From assembly GCA_021845705.1 (NCBI GenBank), contig JAJZVJ010000034.1, positions 1-11,440 of the forward strand: a DNA stretch of 11,440 nucleotides. The letters run 5' to 3'. Every line of letters starts with the position of its first letter. Positions within the stretch are counted from its first letter, which is position 1. Source of the stretch: a bacterium (lineage in GTDB: Bacteria; Elusimicrobiota; Elusimicrobia; Elusimicrobiales; UBA9959). The position numbers and the translations under genes are program-made. Under the pieces are notes generated by a model, which was given only the letters and a program-made list of their open reading frames with translations, ran no database searches and was not told the DNA's origin. This document shows, in pieces, positions 6,325 through 11,440 of this stretch.

Positions 6325-8049
6325 TTACGGTTTTGCGGGTCGCGCCGCGCGGACCCGCGCCAGGCGGAACAAATTCTGCCTTGTGCTCGTCAGGCCCGGC
6401 GAAAAACGCAGGGCGCGGGTGAAAAGTTCCCAAGCCTCGTCGTATTTCCCCTGCCGCGCCAGCAGCACCCCGTAATCGTTAAGGGCGTCGGTGTTGGCCG
6501 GGTTCTCAGCCAGGATCTTCGCGTATAGCGCGGCCGCGGCGGAGAGTTTGCCGGTGGCGGCGTCCGCCCGCGCCAGCATAAGCAGCGCGGGGGGGAAATC
6601 CGGGGTGGTCTTTACAAGTTCGGTTATGGCGGCCCGCGCCTCACTGCCGCGCCCGGCCCCCGCCAGGACGCTGTACCTGTTAAAGAGAGTGTCCGGGTCC
6701 CCGGGTTTCAGCGCGCTCGCCGCGTCCAGCGCGGCCAGCGCGCCCGGGATATCCCCTGTTTTCCAGCGGGCCAGCGCGAGGCCGTTGAGATAGAGGGCGT
6801 TGTAGGGCTCCTCCTTAACTATGCGCTCAAGCAGCGCCCGGCTTTTCAGGTCCCTGCCGGCCAAATAATATTCCCTGGCCAGGTTGTAGAGCATCGGCTT
6901 GGAGGTCGAGCGCAGCGCCGCGTGCTCATATATCTTCAGGTCTGTATCGCGCTGCGGTATATTATAGGCCGAGGCCAGCACCAGGACCGCCGCGGCGGCC
7001 GGCAGGAGCCGCCGCAGGTTCGCGCGTTCCGCGATGAACCCCGCGGCCCACAGGAAGAGCCCGGCGTTGGCCAGGTAAACCCAGTGGTCGAGCATCAGGT
7101 CGTTGGTGGCGAGCAGCGGCAGCTTGGGGGCCAGGTTCAGCAGGTACCAGGCCGCGCAGAAGAGCAATGGCCGGGAGCCTTTGCGCAAAATAAGGAGAGC
7201 GGCGGCGGCAAGCGCGGGCAGCGCGGTGAAGTTCAGCAGGGCCGAAGCCGGCTGCATGCGGTGCGAATGCATGTCGAACGGCAGTACGGCCTCTTTAAGG
7301 TAGACGAGCACCGTCTGCGGGACTTTCAGGAACGATCCGGAGAGGACCGGCAGCCAGCCTTTGGAAAGCGCGCCCATCCCCAGGGCCTGGTGCCGGAGAA
7401 AAAGATAGACGGGGATAAAAGCGAAAAAAGGAAGCAGCTTCAGGTAATCTTTCTTTTCCCTTTTAAGGTGCCAGAGGCAGAGCGCGGCCAGCGCGGGAGT
7501 AATAACCCCGTTCTCCTTGAAGCCCGCCGCGGCGAGGAAAAAAACAAAGGAAAGGGCGGTCTTCCCATTAAGGAAAAGCAGCAGCGAGGCCAGAATGCAG
7601 GCGCTGGAAGCCAGCTCGGCGCGCCCGGCTATTATCAGCAGCTGTTCCACCGCCGCGGGGTGCGCGGCGAGCAGGACCGCGGCCCAGAAAGCCGCGGGGC
7701 GGCCGAAACCGAGAGCCAGCGCCAGGTAGAAGAACAGGACGGCGGTGGCCGCGTGAAAAAGAAAATTGGTCAGGTGGAAGCCGAAGGGACGGTAGCCCCA
7801 CAGGGAAAAATCGGTCATGTTGCTGACGGTCTGCAAGGGGCGGTAATAATTTAGCCCCTGGTCGAAAGGGTCGCCCTTGAAGGCCGACTCCAGGTTGGCC
7901 GTGGTGAGCGAAAGGTGCGGGTTCTGTTCTATCATGCGGTGGTCGTCCCACATGAAACCGCCTGTCAGGGTAAGTCCGAAAGCGAGGAAAGCGGCCAGGA
8001 AAATGGCCGCGGGCGCGGCCGCCGCCCTCCAGTTGAACTCTTTTATCAT
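6325..8049 (-). CDS. Membrane protein with GT-C-type glycosyltransferase region and C-terminal TPR repeats (TMTC-like)
   Basis: A 574-residue protein from the ATG at 8049; a GTG at 8052 is possible, but a TATAAT box six bases before the ATG favours the ATG. After an N-terminal membrane helix (about 12-30) comes WDDHRMIEQNP (34-44), the acidic first extracytoplasmic loop typical of GT-C glycosyltransferases, then YYRPLQ and YRPFGFHLTNFLFH, which recur in TMTC-like and other PMT-related proteins. About nine to ten hydrophobic segments follow up to about residue 355. Residues 385-555 form five consecutive 34-residue TPR units (motifs such as LYLNGLALARWKTGDIPGAL and ALNDYGVLLARQGKYDEA). It probably transfers sugar from a lipid donor to an extracytoplasmic protein or glycan; donor and target are unknown. 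Its stop lies one base from that of the convergent methyltransferase gene. Confidence 0.8.
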   Translation of the reverse strand: MIKEFNWRAAAAPAAIFLAAFLAFGLTLTGGFMWDDHRMIEQNPHLSLTTANLESAFKGDPFDQGLNYYRPLQTVSNMTDFSLWGYRPFGFHLTNFLFHAATAVLFFYLALALGFGRPAAFWAAVLLAAHPAAVEQLLIIAGRAELASSACILASLLLFLNGKTALSFVFFLAAAGFKENGVITPALAALCLWHLKREKKDYLKLLPFFAFIPVYLFLRHQALGMGALSKGWLPVLSGSFLKVPQTVLVYLKEAVLPFDMHSHRMQPASALLNFTALPALAAAALLILRKGSRPLLFCAAWYLLNLAPKLPLLATNDLMLDHWVYLANAGLFLWAAGFIAERANLRRLLPAAAAVLVLASAYNIPQRDTDLKIYEHAALRSTSKPMLYNLAREYYLAGRDLKSRALLERIVKEEPYNALYLNGLALARWKTGDIPGALAALDAASALKPGDPDTLFNRYSVLAGAGRGSEARAAITELVKTTPDFPPALLMLARADAATGKLSAAAALYAKILAENPANTDALNDYGVLLARQGKYDEAWELFTRALRFSPGLTSTRQNLFRLARVRAARPAKP

Positions 8050-8055
8050 CACAGA

Positions 8056-8061
8056 ATTATA
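8056..8061 (-). promoter_or_regulatory. -10 box of the TPR membrane protein gene, predicted leaderless
   Basis: A perfect TATAAT reads on the minus strand from 8061 to 8056, exactly six bases before the ATG at 8049, the same spacing as before the serine hydrolase gene. No good -35 match is seen 16-18 bp upstream (a T-rich TTTTTC at most) and no Shine-Dalgarno site fits before the ATG. Confidence 0.55.
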
Positions 8062-8087
8062 GCAAGTGGCCGGTCGCCGAAAAAAGG

Positions 8088-8093
8088 TAAAAT
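8088..8093 (+). promoter_or_regulatory. -10 box of the class I methyltransferase gene, predicted leaderless
   Basis: TAAAAT at 8088-8093 lies five bases before the ATG at 8099, in the 49-bp space shared with the divergent TPR gene. No -35 consensus and no ribosome site are visible. The position matches the other -10/ATG pairs in this window, which supports both the promoter and this start codon over an upstream ATG at 8066. Confidence 0.45.
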
Positions 8094-8098
8094 ACCTT

Positions 8099-8893
8099 AT
8101 GGCCGGAACTAAAATAGCCGACGGTTCGGAGGTTTACTGGAACGGTTGCCAGTATGACGCTTTCAACCAGCCTTATGCCGACGACACCGGCTTCATGCTT
8201 GCCGAGGCTAAAAAAGCCCGCGGCCCGGTGCTTGAACTGGCCTGCGGTACCGGCCGGCTGACCATCCCCCTTAAGAAAGCCGGCATAAACATTACCGGAC
8301 TGGACCTGGCCGCGCCTATGCTTGAACGGGCCGGGGCAAAAGCGGCCGAAGCCGGGCTGAAAATAGACTTCGTGCGCGGCGACGCACGTAAATTCAGGCT
8401 GGACAGGCGCTTTAAACTTATTTTCATGGCCTTCAATTCAATGCAGCACCTGGGCCGCCGCGAAGATATAGAGGGGCTTTTTGCCTCCGTAGCCGCCCAC
8501 CTGGCACCCGGCGGGCGCTTTATCTTCGACGTTTTTAATCCGGACCCGCGCCACCTTACCCGCGACCCGGACGAACTGCTGCCGCTGGCTTATTATCCGG
8601 ACCCGGACGGCGGCGGAAAAATGCTGGTCAATGAGCGGTATTCCTATGACAGCGCGGCCCAGGTTTCGCGTATTACCTGGTATTACAGGCGCGAAAAAGA
8701 CGGTAAAACGGTCAAAAAAACGCTTAATTTACGGTGCTTTTTTCCTGAGGAACTGCTTGCGCTGGTGCATTATAACGGTTTCAGGGTCCTGGCGCGGTAC
8801 GGGGATTTTAAGCGCCATCCCTTTAAAGCGGGCCATATGAAACAGGTCTTTATCTGTTCTCCCCGCGGGCGCATGTTGAAAAAGCGCCGTTAA
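8099..8893 (+). CDS. Class I SAM-dependent methyltransferase, substrate unknown
   Basis: This 264-residue protein carries the Rossmann methyltransferase core: motif I VLELACGTGRL (44-54), the ribose-binding acidic end GLDLAAPML, motif III-like FVRGDARKF, the motif IV region FKLIFMAFNSMQHL, and the post-motif LAPGGRFIFDVFNPDP. An N-terminal YDAFNQPY segment, common in small-molecule methyltransferases of this group, precedes the core. The C-terminal part (about 170-250) is a beta-rich extension, VSRITWYYRREKDGK and so on, that probably shapes the substrate pocket. The ATG at 8099 is preferred over an in-frame ATG at 8066 because of the -10 box at 8088 and because the family N-terminus fits. 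It ends 20 bp before rpsF, and the -35 box of the rpsF promoter lies inside its 3' end. Nothing nearby names a substrate. Confidence 0.85.
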   Translation: MAGTKIADGSEVYWNGCQYDAFNQPYADDTGFMLAEAKKARGPVLELACGTGRLTIPLKKAGINITGLDLAAPMLERAGAKAAEAGLKIDFVRGDARKFRLDRRFKLIFMAFNSMQHLGRREDIEGLFASVAAHLAPGGRFIFDVFNPDPRHLTRDPDELLPLAYYPDPDGGGKMLVNERYSYDSAAQVSRITWYYRREKDGKTVKKTLNLRCFFPEELLALVHYNGFRVLARYGDFKRHPFKAGHMKQVFICSPRGRMLKKRR

Positions 8894-8904
8894 TTTGCTA
8901 TCCT
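8876..8904 (+). promoter_or_regulatory. Promoter of the rpsF-ssb-rpsR-rplI operon
   Basis: TTGAAA (8876-8881) and TATCCT (8899-8904) are separated by exactly 17 bp, the best -35/-10 pair in the window. The start point would be near 8911, only about three bases before the rpsF ATG at 8914, so the message has almost no leader and no Shine-Dalgarno site. The -35 box overlaps the last codons of the upstream methyltransferase gene. Confidence 0.65.
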
Positions 8905-8913
8905 AAACCTACT

Positions 8914-9219
8914 ATGACTACCTATGAGTTAATGTTGATAATAAATCCGCAGCTTACCGACGCCGAAGTCGGCGAGGCCGTGGATAAAGCCAAAAAGATC
9001 CTCACCGACGTGAAAGGCGAAGTGCTTGCCGAAGACAGGCTGGGCCGCAAGAAGTTCTCCCACGCCGTAGGCAAGAACCGCGACGGTTTCTACGTTTATA
9101 TGAAGGTCCAGGTCCCCCGCGAGAGCGTGAAGGCCATAAATCACAGCCTGAAACTGCAGGAAACCGTGCTTCGCTCCATGCTGATGAAGGCGAACGCCGA
9201 ACCCGTAAAAAAAGCCTAA
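8914..9219 (+). CDS. rpsF: Small ribosomal subunit protein bS6
   Basis: This 101-residue protein begins TTYELMLIINPQLTD and continues with the family core: GEVLAEDRLGRKKFSHAV, then GFYVYMKVQ, and a C-terminal ETVLRSMLMKA helix region. The length equals that of short S6 proteins such as that of Thermus, without the acidic tail of E. coli S6. S6 binds 16S rRNA in the platform of the small subunit as a pair with S18, whose gene is two genes downstream. First gene of the conserved rpsF-ssb-rpsR-rplI order. Three of its four isoleucines use ATA. Confidence 0.96.
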   Translation: MTTYELMLIINPQLTDAEVGEAVDKAKKILTDVKGEVLAEDRLGRKKFSHAVGKNRDGFYVYMKVQVPRESVKAINHSLKLQETVLRSMLMKANAEPVKKA

Positions 9220-9239
9220 GAAGCCCCTGCGGGTGACCT

Positions 9240-9719
9240 ATGGACATACGGGTTCCGGAGTTGAATCAGGTTTTGATAGCCGGCAGGCTGACGCGCGATC
9301 CCGAGTTGCGCTTTACCCAGAAAGGCCAGGGCGTAAGTTCTTTTTCGGTGGCGGTGAACCGCCGCTACAAGGACCCCGCCACGGGCGAGTGGAAGGATGA
9401 CACCACTTTCGTATCCGTTACCGTCTGGGGTCCCGCGGCGGAACGCTGCAAGGATAAGTTAAGGAAGGGCAGCCCGGTAATTATAGAAGGGCGCCTGACA
9501 GCTTCTGAGTATACCGATAAATCCGGGCTGAAGCGGAAAGATATAAAAGTGACCGCCCGCAGGGTGCAGCTATTGACCCACGACGCGGCGGCCGCGGAGG
9601 GCGGCGAAGCGGCCCCCCACGACGCGGAAGAAGTCCACGCCGAAACGGCGTACGAAGCGCAAGCCAGTGAGAACAGACCGAAGGACGACCCTTCCGGCAT
9701 AGAAGAAGTGCCGTTTTAA
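9240..9719 (+). CDS. ssb: Single-stranded DNA-binding protein SSB
   Basis: A 159-residue protein with the SSB OB-fold in residues about 6-112: LNQVLIAGRLTRDPELRFT, then VSSFSVAVNRRY, TTFVSVTVWG, CKDKLRKGSPVIIEGRL and the last strand KVTARRVQLL. A flexible acidic, Ala/Glu-rich linker follows, ending in the partner-binding tip GIEEVPF, which keeps the terminal Pro-Phe of the usual DDDIPF but is less acidic right before it. SSB coats single-stranded DNA in replication and repair and recruits partner proteins through that tip. It lies between the S6 and S18 genes as in many bacteria. The start has only a weak GGGTGA ribosome site, so translation may depend on coupling with rpsF 20 bases upstream. 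Confidence 0.96.
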   Translation: MDIRVPELNQVLIAGRLTRDPELRFTQKGQGVSSFSVAVNRRYKDPATGEWKDDTTFVSVTVWGPAAERCKDKLRKGSPVIIEGRLTASEYTDKSGLKRKDIKVTARRVQLLTHDAAAAEGGEAAPHDAEEVHAETAYEAQASENRPKDDPSGIEEVPF

Positions 9720-9739
9720 CATAAACAGGAGCTAATAAT

Positions 9740-10060
9740 ATGGAGAACAAAGAAACAACCCCAGCCGTTCAGCCCGCAGCCCCCAGGCCCATGGGCGCCC
9801 CCATGCACCGCGACTCGGCCGGCCCCCGCCGCCCCGGCGGTCCCCGCAGGTTCGCCCCGCGCCGCAAGGTGTGCCGGCTCTGCGCTGAGCACATAGATCT
9901 GGTGGACTACAAGCAGGCGCAGATAGTGAAATCTTTCTGCACCGACACCGGCAAGATCCTTTCCCGGCGCATCACCGGCGCCTGCGCCAAGCACCAGCGC
10001 CAGATAATGCGGGCGGTCAAGATAAACCGCAACCTGTCGCTCATGTCCTACAGCGGCTGA
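9740..10060 (+). CDS. rpsR: Small ribosomal subunit protein bS18, with long N-terminal extension
   Basis: A 106-residue protein against the usual 70-90. The conserved core begins near residue 41 with RRKVCRLC, followed by IDLVDYKQAQIVKSFCTDTGKIL, RRITGACAKHQRQI and KINRNLSL. Cysteines at 45, 48, 67 and 82 mark it as a zinc-binding (C+) form. Residues 1-40 are a Pro/Arg/Gly/Ala-rich extension, probably disordered and RNA-contacting. The start is well set by AGGAG at 9727-9731, nine bases upstream of the ATG, so the extension is likely real. S18 pairs with S6 on the 30S platform. Confidence 0.95.
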   Translation: MENKETTPAVQPAAPRPMGAPMHRDSAGPRRPGGPRRFAPRRKVCRLCAEHIDLVDYKQAQIVKSFCTDTGKILSRRITGACAKHQRQIMRAVKINRNLSLMSYSG

Positions 10061-10128
10061 CACGGCGGCTTGAAGCGCGGGACTCTTCCGTCCTTCTGAA
10101 CTTCAGTACAAATTAACGGAGTTATAAA

Positions 10129-10578
10129 ATGAAAGTCATACTAAAAAAAGATATCAGCAACCTGGGCCGGTCCGGCGAGATAAAGACCGTGAAAGACGGC
10201 TACGCCCGCAACTTCCTGATGCCGCGCGGGCTTGTGGAGCTCGCCACCGAGGGCGCCCTGAGCGCCTGGAAGAACAGCGCGGACAAGCGCGCCAAGCGCG
10301 TGGCCGCCGAAGACGGCGCGCTCAACGAGCTCGCCAAGCGCCTCTCGGCCATCACCCTTTCCTTTTCCCGCCCCGTTTCCGAAGAGGGCGTTATGTTCGG
10401 CTCGGTTGCCAAAAGCGACATCATAAAGAACCTGGCCGCCGCCGACATGGAGATACACAAGGACATGATACGCCTGCCCGCTTCCATAAAAGCGGTGGGG
10501 ACCTTCGAGGTGGAGATCGCCCTCAAGCAGGACATCACGGCCAAGATAAAAGTAGCGGTTTCAGCGCAGAGCAAGTAA
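10129..10578 (+). CDS. rplI: Large ribosomal subunit protein bL9
   Basis: This 149-residue protein has the normal L9 length and two-domain layout. The N-terminal rRNA-binding domain has MKVILKKDISNLGRSGEI, then VKDGYARNFLMPRGLVELAT. A long connecting helix follows (about 42-75, KNSADKRAKRVAAEDGALNE and onward), then the C-terminal domain with GVMFGSVAKSDI and the closing FEVEIALKQDITAKIKVAV. L9 binds 23S rRNA at the base of the L1 stalk and helps keep the reading frame. It follows rpsR after 68 bases, with an ACGGAG ribosome site. Seven of its twelve isoleucines are ATA. Confidence 0.97.
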   Translation: MKVILKKDISNLGRSGEIKTVKDGYARNFLMPRGLVELATEGALSAWKNSADKRAKRVAAEDGALNELAKRLSAITLSFSRPVSEEGVMFGSVAKSDIIKNLAAADMEIHKDMIRLPASIKAVGTFEVEIALKQDITAKIKVAVSAQSK

Positions 10579-10587
10579 TTTCACTCC

Positions 10588-10631
10588 TTTAAGCCCGGCG
10601 CCAAGGCCTCCGGCCGAAGCCCGGGCTTGAA
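10588..10631 (+). terminator. Hairpin after rplI, possible terminator
   Basis: TTTAAGCCCGG (10588-10598) pairs with CCGGGCTTGAA (10621-10631) over 11 base pairs with one G-T wobble. The 22-base loop can form a second small stem (GGCC 10605-10608 with GGCC 10612-10615). It begins ten bases after the rplI stop, a typical terminator place, but the following ATTTACAATA is not a proper T-run, so termination may be partial or depend on Rho. Confidence 0.5.
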
Positions 10632-10633
10632 TT

Positions 10634-10639
10634 TACAAT
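10634..10639 (+). promoter_or_regulatory. Possible -10 box for dnaB
   Basis: TACAAT sits just after the post-rplI hairpin. No -35 match is found 16-18 bp upstream, where the hairpin's GC-rich loop lies. If used, the start point would be near 10646 and the dnaB message would begin almost directly with the hairpin at 10651-10676. Confidence 0.25.
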
Positions 10640-10650
10640 ACATCAGAGGT

Positions 10651-10676
10651 GCCGCCGCGCGCAGCGCGCAGGCGGC
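10651..10676 (+). promoter_or_regulatory. GC-only hairpin in the dnaB leader
   Basis: GCCGCC (10651-10656) pairs with GGCGGC (10671-10676) and GCGCG (10657-10661) with CGCGC (10665-10669). This gives 11 G-C pairs around a CAG loop with one bulged A (10670). It ends 21 bases before the dnaB ATG and next to the GGGGG ribosome site, and no T-run follows. It could slow or control dnaB translation, protect the 5' end, or be a chance product of GC-rich sequence. Confidence 0.5.
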
Positions 10677-10697
10677 CCATAAGGCAGGGGGCAGTTT

Positions 10698-11440
10698 ATG
10701 ACCTACAGCAAGGTTCCTCCACATTCTTCCGAGGCGGAAATGGCCGTGCTCGGCGCCATGCTTATTGAGAAAGAAGTCATAGAGAACGTCACCGAGATCC
10801 TCCTGCCCAAGCATTTTTACAACGACCGCCACGCCAGGATCTTCGAGGCCATCCTGGACCTGCGCGCGCGCAGCCTGCCCGTGGACGTAGTGACCCTTTC
10901 CGAAGAACTCAAGAAGAGCGGCCGCCTGGAGGAACTGGGCGGGCAGAAATATCTTTCCGACCTGATGGAGAAAGTCTCCACTTCCGCGCATACCCAGGCC
11001 TACGCGCAGATAGTAAAGGAGAAGGCGCTGCTGCGCGAGCTTATCCGCGTTTCCACCAATATCGTGGAAAAATCTTTCGACGGGGCCGAAGACGTCAACA
11101 AGATAATGGATTTCGCGGAGGAACAGGTGCTGGGCGTGGCCCAGCGCCACACCGCCCACGGCTTCACCCCGGCCTCGGAGCTCGCCACCGAAGTGCTGGC
11201 GCGCATAGAAAAGAACTATTCCAACCACAGCGCCATCACCGGGGTGCCCACCGGCTTCACCAAGCTGGATATGATGACAGGCGGGCTGCAGAAATCGGAC
11301 CTGATCATCCTCGCCGCGCGCCCCAGCCAGGGGAAAACGGCCCTGGCGCTGAACATGGCCTACCACGCCTGCGTGGAAAAATCGGTCCCCACGGCTTTCT
11401 TCTCGCTGGAAATGAACAAGTACTCCATCATGCAGAGATC
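10698..11440 (+). CDS. dnaB: Replicative DNA helicase DnaB (partial, 3' end off window)
   Basis: The first 247 codons are present. The N-terminal domain starts VPPHSSEAEMAVLGAMLI (6-23) and continues through HFYNDRHARIFEAILDL and DVVTLSEELKKSGRLEELGG, the DnaB collar domain. The RecA-like ATPase domain begins near residue 178 with TGVPTGFTKLDMMTGGLQ and has the Walker A motif ARPSQGKTA (207-215; Lys213, Thr214), where Gln takes the place of the more usual Met. The fragment ends just after FFSLEM. DnaB is the hexameric helicase that unwinds DNA at the replication fork. The start is set by a GGGGG ribosome site seven bases upstream. Its place after rplI is the order found in many bacteria. No intein or insertion interrupts the part seen. 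Confidence 0.96.
   Translation, partial: MTYSKVPPHSSEAEMAVLGAMLIEKEVIENVTEILLPKHFYNDRHARIFEAILDLRARSLPVDVVTLSEELKKSGRLEELGGQKYLSDLMEKVSTSAHTQAYAQIVKEKALLRELIRVSTNIVEKSFDGAEDVNKIMDFAEEQVLGVAQRHTAHGFTPASELATEVLARIEKNYSNHSAITGVPTGFTKLDMMTGGLQKSDLIILAARPSQGKTALALNMAYHACVEKSVPTAFFSLEMNKYSIMQR

Noticed and set aside
1..11440. CRISPR arrays, tRNA genes, insertion sequences, phage or defence genes
   Set aside because: I saw no regularly spaced repeats, cloverleaf sequences, transposase motifs or terminal inverted repeats; gene content is chromosomal and spacing is tight.

Overview
The window is a stretch of GC-rich bacterial chromosome, almost completely coding, carrying twelve complete genes and two genes cut by the window edges. 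It shows no tRNA, rRNA, insertion sequence or CRISPR array. The host cannot be fixed from this sequence. Ribosomal-protein genes with many ATA isoleucine codons in GC-rich DNA, several apparently leaderless genes, and this family mix would fit a little-studied phylum such as Elusimicrobiota; that is inference only.

Left part (1-2792): the 5' two-thirds of a methylmalonyl-CoA decarboxylase gene (scpB type, minus strand). Divergent from it is an exported serine hydrolase of the beta-lactamase fold. Convergent with that is uppP, the undecaprenyl-diphosphate phosphatase that recycles the wall lipid carrier.

Centre (2793-6323): a plus-strand cluster that shares a divergent promoter region with uppP. 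Its first gene fuses an AmgK-like sugar kinase (aminoglycoside-phosphotransferase fold) to the C-terminal domain of RapZ, the amino-sugar-phosphate-sensing half of the RNase adaptor. The next gene overlaps it by four bases and encodes a MurU/HddC-like sugar-1-phosphate nucleotidyltransferase. Then come a YhcH/NanQ-family (sugar anomerase-like) protein and a tetrapyrrole-methylase-superfamily methyltransferase related to the borosin peptide N-methyltransferases. The first three genes look like an anomeric amino-sugar salvage route (anomerase, kinase, nucleotidyltransferase), possibly wall-sugar recycling, with a built-in amino-sugar sensor. This is the most interesting part of the window.

Right part (6325-8893): a minus-strand membrane protein with a GT-C-type glycosyltransferase N-terminus and five TPR repeats. 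It is divergent from a class I SAM methyltransferase gene, and both have a -10 box placed so close to the start codon that their mRNAs should be leaderless.

Far right (8876-11440): the conserved replication/translation operon rpsF-ssb-rpsR-rplI followed by dnaB (cut by the window end). A clear promoter precedes rpsF, and two strong hairpins lie between rplI and dnaB.
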